A DNA stretch of 64,000 nt from SHZI01 sp040080965 (GTDB taxonomy: Bacteria > Pseudomonadota > Gammaproteobacteria > Steroidobacterales > GCA-2729495). The stretch is taken from NCBI GenBank assembly GCA_040080965.1, contig JBEBHH010000011.1, forward strand, positions 20,495 through 84,494. The letters run 5' to 3'. Of the stretch, positions 25,022-33,352 are shown piece after piece. The translations under genes were made by a program, and so were the position numbers. The notes beneath the pieces were generated by a model that had not been told where the DNA came from, searched no databases, and saw only the letters and a program-made list of their open reading frames with translations. How positions within the stretch are numbered: position 1 is the stretch's first letter; each line of letters opens with the position of its first letter.

Positions 25022-25462
25022 ATGCGCAAGACCCGCAAGCGACGGCTGATGGGCGAGATCAACGTCGTGCCCTACATCGACGTGATGCTGGTGCTGCTCG
25101 TGATTTTCATGGTGACGGCGCCGCTGCTGACCCAGGGCATCGACGTCCAGTTGCCCCAGGCGGCGTCGGATCCGATCGTGACCCCGCAGAACCAGCCGCC
25201 CCTGGTGCTGTCCATAGACGCAGAGGGGGACCTGTACCTGAACGTGGGCGACGACGAGGACGCTCCGGTTGCGGAGGAACGGGTGGTGGAGCTGGCGTCT
25301 GCGGTACTGCGCCGCAATCCCCAGACACCCGTCCTCGTCAATGCGGATCAGCGGGTGCCTTACGGTTCCGTGGTCCGGGCGATGGTCCTGCTGCAGCAGG
25401 CGGGTGCCGCCAGTGTCGGCTTCCTGACGGAGGCGCCGGCGGCTCCCCGACGACGCAGCTGA
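25022..25462 (+). CDS. tolR: Tol-Pal system protein TolR
   Basis: The 146-residue ExbD/TolR-family protein has one membrane segment. It carries the essential aspartate in INVVPYIDVMLVLLVIFMVTAPLL, then the periplasmic domain with QLPQAASDP and VLVNADQRVPYGSVVRAMVLLQQAGAASVGFLTE. It lies five bases after tolQ and is the partner in the proton channel. Start and length are typical. Confidence 0.95.
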   Translation: MRKTRKRRLMGEINVVPYIDVMLVLLVIFMVTAPLLTQGIDVQLPQAASDPIVTPQNQPPLVLSIDAEGDLYLNVGDDEDAPVAEERVVELASAVLRRNPQTPVLVNADQRVPYGSVVRAMVLLQQAGAASVGFLTEAPAAPRRRS

Positions 25463-25545
25463 CGACTGAGCTCCAGCGAACCTGCATTGGCAGAACGGTC
25501 AAGGATGACTGCAGTGGACAGACCAGCCGTTAACGGGACGCCCAC

Positions 25546-26433
25546 GTGGCCGCCGTCGCCCTGAACGCCCGGGGTGGGGCGAGCGGCGACCGGGCCCTCT
25601 GGTGGTCCGTGGCGGGCCATGTCCTGCTGCTGATCCTGGTGCTGATCGGCGGCTTCTCGCTGCCCCACACCCCGCCCCGGACCCAGCTGGCCATCAAGGC
25701 CACGGTCGTCGAGTCCCCGACCAATCGCCGGGCCCGCACGACACCGGCCCCGGCGCCCAAGCTGGAGGCAGCGCCGGAACCGACGCCCGTACCCAAACCA
25801 GAGCGCAAGCCAGAGCCCAAGCCAGAGCCCAAGCCAGAGCCGAAGGTCGAAAAGGCACCGCCGCCCAGGGTGGAGCCTAAACCCGACCCCGCCATTGCCC
25901 AGCGCAAGGCGGAGCAGCTGAAGATGGAGCGGGAGAAGGCCGCTGATGCCGCGAGGCTCGAGAAGGCTGAAAAGGCCGCGGAGAAGCAGCGCCAGGAGAA
26001 GACAGCTGCTGACCGCGCTAAGGCCGAGGCTGAAAAGCAGAAAGCGGCGCAGGACAAGGCGGCAGCGGACCGGCAGCAGGCGGCGAAAGTGGCTGCAGCC
26101 CGGGAACTGGATCGGCAACTTGAGGAAGAGGGGCGGTTGTTGGAGGCGGCGGACTCGGGGGCGTTGGCCGACTATCAGGCCCTGATCACTCAGAAGGTGG
26201 CCCGGAACTGGAATCGACCACCCGGCGCGACCGCCGGTCTGGAGTGCGTCCTGAGCGTGACGCAGATACCGGGGGGAGAGGTGGTGGCTGTCAGCACGGA
26301 GCGCTGCAATGCAGATGCCGCGGTACGCCGCTCGATCGAGGCTGCCGTCCTGAAGTCTTCACCCTTGCCGCTGCCGGACGACCCGGCGCTTTTCGACCGC
26401 AACTTGCGCTTTACCTTCAAACCGGAACAATAG
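25546..26433 (+). CDS. tolA: Tol-Pal system protein TolA
   Basis: The 295-residue protein starts at GTG 25546. The membrane anchor (residues ~19-38, VAGHVLLLILVLIGGFSLPH) is followed by a repetitive Pro/Glu/Lys stretch (PKPERKPEPKPEPKPEPK, about residues 83-105). A long Ala/Lys/Glu/Gln-rich helix comes next (about residues 120-195). The C-terminal domain III (YQALITQKVARNWNRPPGATAGLECVLSVTQIPGGEV) binds TolB and Pal. TolA spans the periplasm and transmits force from TolQR. An 83-base gap separates it from tolR. The P-E-P-K repeats are a likely site of length variation between strains. Confidence 0.93.
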   Translation: MAAVALNARGGASGDRALWWSVAGHVLLLILVLIGGFSLPHTPPRTQLAIKATVVESPTNRRARTTPAPAPKLEAAPEPTPVPKPERKPEPKPEPKPEPKVEKAPPPRVEPKPDPAIAQRKAEQLKMEREKAADAARLEKAEKAAEKQRQEKTAADRAKAEAEKQKAAQDKAAADRQQAAKVAAARELDRQLEEEGRLLEAADSGALADYQALITQKVARNWNRPPGATAGLECVLSVTQIPGGEVVAVSTERCNADAAVRRSIEAAVLKSSPLPLPDDPALFDRNLRFTFKPEQ

Positions 26434-26475
26434 CGGCCGCCCCGCGGAGCGCGGGAGCCAGGGAAAAATCCGACC

Positions 26476-27810
26476 ATGCGCCACTTCTCGATGCTGATGC
26501 CCAACCTGCTGGCCGCGCTGCTGGTGCTGGCTGCCCCGAGTCCGGCCCGGGCGGAACTGCAGATCGAGATCACGCAGGGCGTCGACACGGCGCTGCCGAT
26601 TGCGGTGGTGCCCTTTGGCTGGCAGGGCACCGGCGCCGCGCCACCCCTCGACGCCGCCGCCATTGTCGCGGCCGACCTGGCCCGGTCCGGACGCTTCGCG
26701 CCGCTGGACCGGAAGGACATGCTGCAGAAGCCCACGACGGGCGCCGAGGTGAAATTCGACGACTGGCGCCGGCAGGGCAGCGAGTTCCTCGTCATCGGCC
26801 GGGTCCTGCAGCCGGGCCCCGACCAGTACGATATCCAGTTCCAGGTCTTCGACGTGCTCCGCGGCGAGCAGTTGCTGGGCTACCGGCAGCCAGCCACCGC
26901 GGCGGACTTTCGCCGCAGCTCCCACCGGGTGGCGGACCTGATCTACGAAAAGCTGACCGGGGTGCGGGGCGTGTTCTCGACCCGCATCGCCTATGTCACG
27001 GTGGCGCGCGCGCCAGGCCAGGCCCAGGGCAAGATCAAGAGCAGCTACCGCCTCGTCATCGCTGATGCCGACGGGGAGAACCCCCGGGTCATGGTCGAGT
27101 CGCCGGAACCCATCATGTCGCCCGCCTGGTCCCCCGACGGCCGGAAGCTCGCCTACGTGTCCTTCGAGGCGCGCCGCTCGGAAATCTACGTGCAGGACCT
27201 GCGGACCGGGACCCGCAAGCGGGTCTCGGCACGTCCCGGCGTCAATGGAGCGCCAGCCTGGTCGCCTGACGGCCAGAAACTTGCCGTGTCGCTGTCCCGG
27301 CAGGATGGCAATCTCGACATCTACACCCTCGACATCAACACCCAGGTTCTCACCCGGTTAACCAGTGGTTCAGCCATCGACACGGAACCTGCATGGTCGC
27401 TGGACGGCGGGCAGATCTACTACACATCCGATGCCACCGGCGGACCACAGGTGTACCGGGTAGGCGCTGCGGGCGGCGGCGCACAGCGGGTGACTTTCGA
27501 AGGGTCCTACAACGCCCGGCCGCGTGTGGCGCCCGACGGGAAGCAGCTTGCCGTAGTGCATAACGATCGCGGCAACTATAGAATTGCAGTCGTCGATCTG
27601 GCGCGGTCCACCACCCAGGTGCTGTCGGATGGGCGGCTCGATGAATCGCCGAGCTTTGCTCCCAATGGTGAAATGCTGATCTACGCGACCCGCGAGGGCA
27701 CGCGGGGGGTGCTGGCCACGGTCAGTGCCAACGGCCGGATCAAGCAGCGCATTTCCGCCCTGGAGGGCGACGTGCGCGAGCCCGCCTGGTCGCCCTTTCC
27801 GGCTAATTAG
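26476..27810 (+). CDS. tolB: Tol-Pal system beta-propeller protein TolB
   Basis: A 444-residue periplasmic protein with signal peptide (LAALLVLAAPSPARA). The N-terminal domain carries the TolA-box region (LQIEITQGVDTALPIAVVPFG). A six-bladed propeller with recurring PAWSPDGxKLAxVS motifs follows (MSPAWSPDGRKLAYVS, GAPAWSPDGQKLAVSL, EPAWSLDGGQIYYTS). It docks on Pal and TolA. It is placed between tolA and pal as in the standard operon. Normal length. Confidence 0.96.
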   Translation: MRHFSMLMPNLLAALLVLAAPSPARAELQIEITQGVDTALPIAVVPFGWQGTGAAPPLDAAAIVAADLARSGRFAPLDRKDMLQKPTTGAEVKFDDWRRQGSEFLVIGRVLQPGPDQYDIQFQVFDVLRGEQLLGYRQPATAADFRRSSHRVADLIYEKLTGVRGVFSTRIAYVTVARAPGQAQGKIKSSYRLVIADADGENPRVMVESPEPIMSPAWSPDGRKLAYVSFEARRSEIYVQDLRTGTRKRVSARPGVNGAPAWSPDGQKLAVSLSRQDGNLDIYTLDINTQVLTRLTSGSAIDTEPAWSLDGGQIYYTSDATGGPQVYRVGAAGGGAQRVTFEGSYNARPRVAPDGKQLAVVHNDRGNYRIAVVDLARSTTQVLSDGRLDESPSFAPNGEMLIYATREGTRGVLATVSANGRIKQRISALEGDVREPAWSPFPAN

Positions 27811-27862
27811 GCCGGCCAATTGATGGTGTTTGGTTTAAGACAGGTTTCAGGAGTTGATGCGA

Positions 27863-28414
27863 ATGAAGAATCTCAAGACGCTTGCTGCAGTGCTGGTTGT
27901 CACCCTCGTGACGGCGTGCGCCGGACCCTCCAAGTCCACGGTCGACGAAGGCGCTGCTGGCGCTAATGGCGCTGGCCAGGGCGGTGCCGCGTCATCGGGC
28001 GTGGCCGATGGCGGCATGGGTCAGGGCGGGGCGATGGGCGGCGATGCGGCCGGTGGCGCGCTCGGCGGGCCCGGGGCCTCCCAGGAGAACCGCATCATCT
28101 ACTTCGAGTTCGATCGCTTCGACATCAAGCCGGAGTACAACACCATCCTCCAGGCCCACGCGAAGTACCTGTCCGCCAATCCCTCCGCCCGGGTGCGCCT
28201 CGAAGGCCACGCGGACGAGCGGGGCAGCCGCGAGTACAACATCGGCCTTGGCGAGAAGCGCGGCCAGTCGGTGCGCAACGTGCTGCTGCTCCAGGGCGCG
28301 GTTTCGGACCAGATCGCCACGGTGAGCTTCGGTGAGGAACGGCCGGCGGTCATTGGCAGCGATGACGAGGCCTGGTCCCTGAACCGCCGCGTCGAGATCG
28401 TCTACGGGCAGTAA
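27863..28414 (+). CDS. pal: Peptidoglycan-associated lipoprotein Pal
   Basis: The start at ATG 27863 (MKNLKTLAAVLVV) is favoured because AGGAG (27849-27853) lies nine bases upstream; an ATG at 27857 is too close. The lipobox LVTAC gives a mature N-terminal Cys at about residue 20. A Gly/Ala-rich linker (residues ~30-75, GAAGANGAGQGGAASSG...) precedes the OmpA-like domain: YFEFDRFDIKPEYN, RLEGHADERGSREYNIGLGEKRGQSV and SFGEERPAV. The D and R of the TDxxG/R region bind diaminopimelate in the cell wall. The Gly-rich linker is longer than in E. coli Pal. Confidence 0.95.
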   Translation: MKNLKTLAAVLVVTLVTACAGPSKSTVDEGAAGANGAGQGGAASSGVADGGMGQGGAMGGDAAGGALGGPGASQENRIIYFEFDRFDIKPEYNTILQAHAKYLSANPSARVRLEGHADERGSREYNIGLGEKRGQSVRNVLLLQGAVSDQIATVSFGEERPAVIGSDDEAWSLNRRVEIVYGQ

Positions 28415-28417
28415 GCC

Positions 28418-29215
28418 ATGAGCCCGGTCCTCCATCCCCTGCGCGCTAGCGGGTTCCTGCCGCTCCTGCTCCTGTCCGGGTGCGCCCTGATGGTGCCGCC
28501 GGAGCAGGATCCCCTCTACATCAAGCAGACGGAACTGGACTCCCGGGTGGCCCGGGTCGAGCGCGTCATCGACAGCGAAGGCCTGGTGAACCTCCTCAAG
28601 CAGATCGAGCAGCTGCAGAAGGACAACCAGGCGCTGCGCGAGCAGGCGGACCAGCTGCAGTTCAAGCTGGACCAGGCCGGGACCGCCCAGAAGCAGCAAT
28701 ACCTGGACGTGGACCAGCGACTGCAGAACCTGGAAAAGTCGCTGGGTGCACGGCAGGCCGCAACCACGGATGCGCGCAGCGTCCTCGACGGCGGTGAGCT
28801 GCGTCCGGGGCAGTTGCCGGTGCCGGGTGGCACCGACCGGGCCAACTACCAGGCGGCCTTCGAGCTGCTGAAGCAGGGGCGCTACAAGGAAGCGAGCGCC
28901 GCGCTGACCCAGTTCATGATCGCCTTCCCGGACAGCTCGCTGTCGGACAATGCCCAGTACTGGCTGGCCGAGACCCATTACGTTAGCCAGAGCTACGACA
29001 AGGCGCTGCCGGCCTTCACGATCGTCGTCGACAAGTACCCCAAGTCGCGCAAGATTCCCGATGCCCTGCTCAAGATCGGGTACTGCAACTACGAACTGAA
29101 GCGCTTCGACGCCGCCCGCAAGTCCCTGCAGTCGGTCGTGGCGAACTACCCGGAAACCACTGCGGCGCGCCTCGCCGGCCAGCGGCTCGAGCGGATGACC
29201 AGCGAAGGCCTCTAG
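28418..29215 (+). CDS. cpoB: Cell-division coordinator CpoB (YbgF), predicted lipoprotein form
   Basis: The 265-residue protein starts three bases after pal. The N-terminus (LPLLLLSGCALMVPP) contains an LSGC lipobox, so it is predicted to be lipidated, whereas E. coli CpoB is a soluble periplasmic protein. A trimerising coiled coil follows (VNLLKQIEQLQKDNQALREQADQLQFKLDQ). The C-terminal TPR repeats begin YQAAFELLKQGRYKEASAALTQFMIAFPDS. CpoB links Tol-Pal activity to septal peptidoglycan synthesis by PBP1B. The position at the end of the tol-pal operon is standard. Confidence 0.93.
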   Translation: MSPVLHPLRASGFLPLLLLSGCALMVPPEQDPLYIKQTELDSRVARVERVIDSEGLVNLLKQIEQLQKDNQALREQADQLQFKLDQAGTAQKQQYLDVDQRLQNLEKSLGARQAATTDARSVLDGGELRPGQLPVPGGTDRANYQAAFELLKQGRYKEASAALTQFMIAFPDSSLSDNAQYWLAETHYVSQSYDKALPAFTIVVDKYPKSRKIPDALLKIGYCNYELKRFDAARKSLQSVVANYPETTAARLAGQRLERMTSEGL

Positions 29216-29226
29216 CGCGAGTCGCC

Positions 29227-29868
29227 GTGCCCGCACTCCGCATCACCGAGATCTTCCACTCGCTGCAGGGCGAATCCCGTCCGGTGGGCTGCCCCTCGGC
29301 TTTCGTTCGCCTCACGGGCTGCCCCTTGCGGTGCGTGTACTGCGACACTGCGTACGCCTTCCACGGTGGCCAGCGCATCACCATCGAGGAAATCCTGGAG
29401 CAGATCGCAGGATTCGAGGTCCGGCACGTCTGCGTGACGGGCGGCGAGCCCCTGGCCCAGCCTGCCTGCCACGACCTGCTGGCGGCCCTCTGTGACGCGG
29501 GCTACCAGGTCTCGCTGGAGACCAGCGGGGCCCTCGATATCGCGGCCGTGGACCGGCGCGTTGCCGTCGTCCTCGACCTGAAGACGCCCGCATCCGGCGA
29601 GATGGCCCGCAATCTCTGGTCCAACCTCGCTCACCTGAAGCGCGAGGACCAGCTCAAGTTCGTCATCTGCAACCGGGCCGACTACGAGTGGGCCTGCGAC
29701 GCCCTGCGTGAGCATTCGCTGGCGGAGCGTTGCGAGGTCCTCTTTTCGCCAGCCTGGGAGCAGCAGCCCGCCCGCGAGCTGGCCGAGTGGATCCTGGCGG
29801 ACCGGCTTCCCGTGCGCTTCCAGGTCCAGCTCCACAAATACCTGTGGGGCAATGCCGCCGGGCATTGA
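29227..29868 (+). CDS. queE: 7-carboxy-7-deazaguanine synthase QueE (radical SAM)
   Basis: The 213-residue protein starts at GTG 29227. The radical-SAM cluster motif is CPLRCVYCDTAYAF (C-x3-C-x2-C), preceded by FHSLQGESRPVGCPSAFVRLTG. The GGEP motif (CVTGGEPLAQP) helps bind SAM. It converts 6-carboxytetrahydropterin to 7-carboxy-7-deazaguanine, the ring contraction of queuosine synthesis. It precedes queC by 14 bases, so the two enzymes acting in sequence are co-transcribed and follow cpoB, a common gammaproteobacterial arrangement. Confidence 0.95.
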   Translation: MPALRITEIFHSLQGESRPVGCPSAFVRLTGCPLRCVYCDTAYAFHGGQRITIEEILEQIAGFEVRHVCVTGGEPLAQPACHDLLAALCDAGYQVSLETSGALDIAAVDRRVAVVLDLKTPASGEMARNLWSNLAHLKREDQLKFVICNRADYEWACDALREHSLAERCEVLFSPAWEQQPARELAEWILADRLPVRFQVQLHKYLWGNAAGH

Positions 29869-29882
29869 GACCGGGAACTGGT

Positions 29883-30575
29883 ATGGGTGACGCGACGATC
29901 CGTGCCGTGGTGCTGCTCTCGGGGGGCATGGACTCGGCGACCTGCCTGGCCATGGCCCGGCGGGACGGCTGCGAGTGCCACGCCCTGAGCTTCGATTACG
30001 GACAGCGACACCGGGCAGAACTTGCGGCGGCTGCCAGCCTGGCCCGGCAGCTCGGCGCCGTCTCGCACCGGACGCTGACGATCGGCCTCGGCGATTTCGG
30101 TGGGTCGGCGCTGACGGACGAGCGGCTGGCGGTGCCGACGCGCACGGGCGGCGCAGGTGAGCCCGGCATCCCGATCACCTACGTGCCGGCCCGCAATACC
30201 GTCTTTCTCGCCTTTGCCCTCGGCCTGGCCGAGGTGCTGGATGCGGATCGCATCTACGCGGGCATGAATGCCGTCGACTACTCCGGGTACCCGGACTGCC
30301 GGCCTGCCTACATCGAGGCGTTCCAGCAGCTCGCGAACCTGGCCACGAAGCGCGGCGTCGAGGGCCGGCCCATCGTGCTGCACGCGCCCCTGCTCCGGAT
30401 GAGCAAGGCCGGTATCGTGCGCACGGGCCTCGAACTCGGCGTCGATTTCGCTGCCACCGTGTCCTGTTACCAGGCCACGGTGGCGGGGGAGGCGTGCGGA
30501 AACTGTGACGCCTGCCGCCTGCGGCAGTCGGGCTTCCTCTCCGCTGGCGTGGCGGATCCCACCCGCTACCGCTAA
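29883..30575 (+). CDS. queC: 7-cyano-7-deazaguanine synthase QueC
   Basis: The start is ATG 29883 (MGDATIRAVVLLSGGMDSAT); the frame is open further left only where it overlaps queE. The 230-residue PP-loop ATPase shows LSGGMDSATCLAM, FDYGQRHRAEL and YVPARNTVFLAFAL. The C-terminal zinc site is SCYQATVAGEACGNCDACRLRQSGF (four Cys). It adenylates and aminates CDG to preQ0 using ammonia. The downstream TAA reads TAAAAT, which may double as a -10 element for tRNA-Lys. Confidence 0.95.
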   Translation: MGDATIRAVVLLSGGMDSATCLAMARRDGCECHALSFDYGQRHRAELAAAASLARQLGAVSHRTLTIGLGDFGGSALTDERLAVPTRTGGAGEPGIPITYVPARNTVFLAFALGLAEVLDADRIYAGMNAVDYSGYPDCRPAYIEAFQQLANLATKRGVEGRPIVLHAPLLRMSKAGIVRTGLELGVDFAATVSCYQATVAGEACGNCDACRLRQSGFLSAGVADPTRYR

Positions 30576-30650
30576 AATGCCCCGCAGCCTCAATCGATCA
30601 ACCAAGGAATCCCCATTCACTCTTTCACCAGTTCCATGGGGATTCGTCCC

Positions 30651-30726
30651 GGGCCGTTAGCTCAGTTGGTAGAGCAGCGGACTTTTAATCCGTTGGTCGA
30701 TGGTTCAAATCCATCACGGCCCACCA
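30651..30726 (+). tRNA. tRNA-Lys (anticodon TTT)
   Basis: The 76-base cloverleaf has acceptor GGGCCGT/ACGGCCC, discriminator A and an encoded CCA. The D-arm is TAGCTCAGTTGGTAGAGC, the anticodon loop CTTTTAA (TTT) and the T-arm GATGGTTCAAATCCATC. It lies 75 bases after queC. Its 3' end is one base from the ATG of glgP, so processing of the tRNA would free an mRNA with almost no 5' leader. Confidence 0.97.
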
Positions 30727-30727
30727 T

Positions 30728-33352
30728 ATGACCGGTCAGCAGTTCGCCCTGCACGTCCAGCCCCGGCTGCCTGAGCGCATCGCCCGGCTCAACGACCTGG
30801 CCACCAATCTCTGGTTCAGCTGGCACCGGCCGACCCGGAATCTCTTTGAAATCCTCGATCGGGAGCTCTGGTGGAGGACCGGCCGCAATCCGCTGGTGTT
30901 CCTCCGCTGCGTGGACCAGTCGGTCCTGGAGGTGGCTGCCAGCAACGACACCTTCCTGGCGGCCTACCGGCGGGCCCTCGCCGAGTTTGATGCCTACCTG
31001 GAACAGCGCCCCGCCGGCTACAAGCCCGCGGGCCTGGCGCCGGACGACCTGATCGCCTACTTCTGTGCCGAGTTCGGCTACCACGAGAGTTTCCCGATCT
31101 ACTCGGGCGGCCTCGGCATCCTCGCCGGTGACCACTGCAAGACGGCCAGCGACCTGGGCCTCCCGTTCGTCGCCGTGGGCCTGCTGTACCGGCAGGGCTA
31201 CTTCAACCAGCGCATCGACGAGCACGGCCAGCAGATTGCCGAGTACAGCTACATCCAGGCCGAGGACGCGCCCGTTCACCCGGCAAGGGATGCCGCCGGC
31301 AACGACGTCGTCGTGACCTGCGACCTCGCGGGCCGTCAGGTCGCCGTCAAGGCCTGGCGCGCCGACGTGGGCCGGATTCCGGTGCTGCTGCTGGACACGG
31401 ACCTGCCCCAGAACGACCCGGCCGACCGCCAGATCACCCGGCAGCTGTACGGCGGCGACAGCCAGACGCGCCTCCAGCAGGAAATCATCCTCGGCATCGC
31501 CGGCGTGCGCGCCCTGCGTGCGGCTGGTATCAGCCCCCGGGTCTGGCACATCAACGAAGGCCATGCCGCCTTCCAGATCGTCGAGCGCATCCGGGAACTG
31601 GTGGCGGGCGGCATCGAGTTCAACGCCGCGATCGAGGCGGTGGCCGCGTGCACCGTCTTCACGACCCACACACCCGTCTCGGCGGGGCACGACGTGTTCG
31701 ACAAGGGCGTGCTGCTCAACTACTTCCAGAAGCTGGTCGGCGAGCTGGGCGTGGGTGAGCAGGGATTCCTGCAGCTCGGGTCCGACGGCGCCGCCGACTC
31801 GGGCTTCAACATGACCCGGCTGGCCCTCACCGGGTCCCGCCACGTGAATGGCGTCAGCCGCATCCATCGGCATGTCACGGCCGAGATCTGCGCCGCCAAC
31901 TGGCCGGAGATTCCGTCCACCGAGAATCCCATCGGCTTCGTCACCAACGGTGTCCACGTCCCGACCTTCATGCAGACGGAGTGGGCGGACCTGCTGGAGC
32001 AGAACCTGGGTCCCTCCTGGCGTTACCAGCTCACGGACCGGGACCTGGCGAAGAAGATCGACGACATCCCGGACGGCCGGTTCTGGTACGTCGGCCAGCA
32101 GGTGAAGACTGCGATGCTGGTTGGCCTGCGCGACCGGCTCCGGCGCCAGCACGCGAGGAACCAGCTCTCCGAGGCCCATACCCACCGGCTCCTGAAGTAC
32201 CTGGATCCCGACCGGCCTGACGTCCTGACCATAGGCTTCGGCCGGCGCTTCGCCACGTACAAGCGCGCAACCCTGCTGCTTCACGACCTCGGCTGGCTCC
32301 GGGAGATCGTCGACCGGGACAATCGCCCGGTCGTCTTCATTTTTGCCGGAAAGGCCCACCCGGCCGACCGTCCTGCCCAGCAGCTCATGCAGGAGCTGCA
32401 CCGGGTGAGCAACCTGCCGGAGTTCTCCGGCAAGCTGCTGCTCGTCGAAGGCTACGACATGGGCCTCGGCCGCCTGCTGACGTCGGGCGTGGATGTCTGG
32501 CTGAACACCCCGGTGCACCCGATGGAAGCCAGCGGCACGTCGGGCATGAAGGCGGCGATCAACGGCAAGGTCAACGTCAGCGTTCTCGATGGCTGGTGGG
32601 CCGAGGCCTACGACGGGGAGAACGGCTGGGCGATTCCGCCGTCGACGCACGCCAGCGATGCCGTCGAGCGGGACCGGCACGACGCGCGCACGCTCTACGA
32701 GATCCTGCAGGACGAGGTCATCCCGCTCTACTACTCGCGCGACGAGCGCCTGGGCTACTCACCGGGCTGGGTCCGCAAGTGCAAGCGTTCCATGGCGACC
32801 ATCCTGCCCCGGTTCAACATGAACCGGGTCGTTCACGACTACGCGTCGCTGTACTACGGGCCGGCAGCGCGCCGGGGCCGGCAACTGGCCGGGGACGGTT
32901 TCGCGGTGGCCCGTCACCTTGCCGAGTGGAAGAAGCAGGTGCGCGCGGCATGGCCCGGCGTGACGCTGCGTCTCGTGAACACCGTGGGCAACCGGATCGA
33001 CTTCAACCAGAGCGTGACCCTCGACGTGGACGTCACGCTCAATGGCCTGCCGCCAGGCGACGTCCGGCTGGAGTGCGTCGTGTCCCGGGAGCTGTGCTCG
33101 GAGCTCGCCGTGCCGGTCCGGCAGTATGCCGAGCGTGGCACCAACGAGTCTGGCCTGCGGCCGGTCGGCGACAGCCACGTCTTCGTCCAGGATTTTGCGT
33201 CGGCAGGTCCGGCCGGCGTGGACGGCGTGCACCGGTACCGGGTGGAGCTTCGCCCGCCCTGGTGCGGAGCCCTCCATTACCAGGTGCGGGCGGTGCCTTC
33301 GCATCCGCACCTGTCCCACCCCTACGAACTGGGCCTCATGCGCTGGGTGTGA
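30728..33352 (+). CDS. glgP: Alpha-glucan (glycogen) phosphorylase, DUF3417-containing type
   Basis: The 874-residue enzyme carries an N-terminal DUF3417 segment (LPERIARLNDLATNLWFSWHRPTRNLFEILD). This places it in the compact bacterial alpha-glucan phosphorylase branch (GT35) rather than the E. coli GlgP type. The catalytic core shows FPIYSGGLGILAGDH, WHINEGHAAFQ and FGRRFATYKRATLLL. The PLP lysine lies in EASGTSGMKAAINGKVN. It releases glucose-1-phosphate from alpha-1,4-glucan. The ATG follows tRNA-Lys by one base, so any ribosome binding site would fall within the tRNA T-arm or acceptor. The stop overlaps the minus-strand glgB tail by 17 bases. Confidence 0.93.
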   Translation: MTGQQFALHVQPRLPERIARLNDLATNLWFSWHRPTRNLFEILDRELWWRTGRNPLVFLRCVDQSVLEVAASNDTFLAAYRRALAEFDAYLEQRPAGYKPAGLAPDDLIAYFCAEFGYHESFPIYSGGLGILAGDHCKTASDLGLPFVAVGLLYRQGYFNQRIDEHGQQIAEYSYIQAEDAPVHPARDAAGNDVVVTCDLAGRQVAVKAWRADVGRIPVLLLDTDLPQNDPADRQITRQLYGGDSQTRLQQEIILGIAGVRALRAAGISPRVWHINEGHAAFQIVERIRELVAGGIEFNAAIEAVAACTVFTTHTPVSAGHDVFDKGVLLNYFQKLVGELGVGEQGFLQLGSDGAADSGFNMTRLALTGSRHVNGVSRIHRHVTAEICAANWPEIPSTENPIGFVTNGVHVPTFMQTEWADLLEQNLGPSWRYQLTDRDLAKKIDDIPDGRFWYVGQQVKTAMLVGLRDRLRRQHARNQLSEAHTHRLLKYLDPDRPDVLTIGFGRRFATYKRATLLLHDLGWLREIVDRDNRPVVFIFAGKAHPADRPAQQLMQELHRVSNLPEFSGKLLLVEGYDMGLGRLLTSGVDVWLNTPVHPMEASGTSGMKAAINGKVNVSVLDGWWAEAYDGENGWAIPPSTHASDAVERDRHDARTLYEILQDEVIPLYYSRDERLGYSPGWVRKCKRSMATILPRFNMNRVVHDYASLYYGPAARRGRQLAGDGFAVARHLAEWKKQVRAAWPGVTLRLVNTVGNRIDFNQSVTLDVDVTLNGLPPGDVRLECVVSRELCSELAVPVRQYAERGTNESGLRPVGDSHVFVQDFASAGPAGVDGVHRYRVELRPPWCGALHYQVRAVPSHPHLSHPYELGLMRWV

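Noticed and set aside
25800..25860. Direct repeats encoding Pro-Glu-Pro-Lys, considered as a CRISPR or tandem-repeat locus
   Set aside because: The repeats are in frame within tolA and form the expected low-complexity linker; there are no spacers.
30662..32680. 672-codon minus-strand frame opposite glgP
   Set aside because: Antisense to a certain glycogen phosphorylase gene and running into tRNA-Lys; no motifs.
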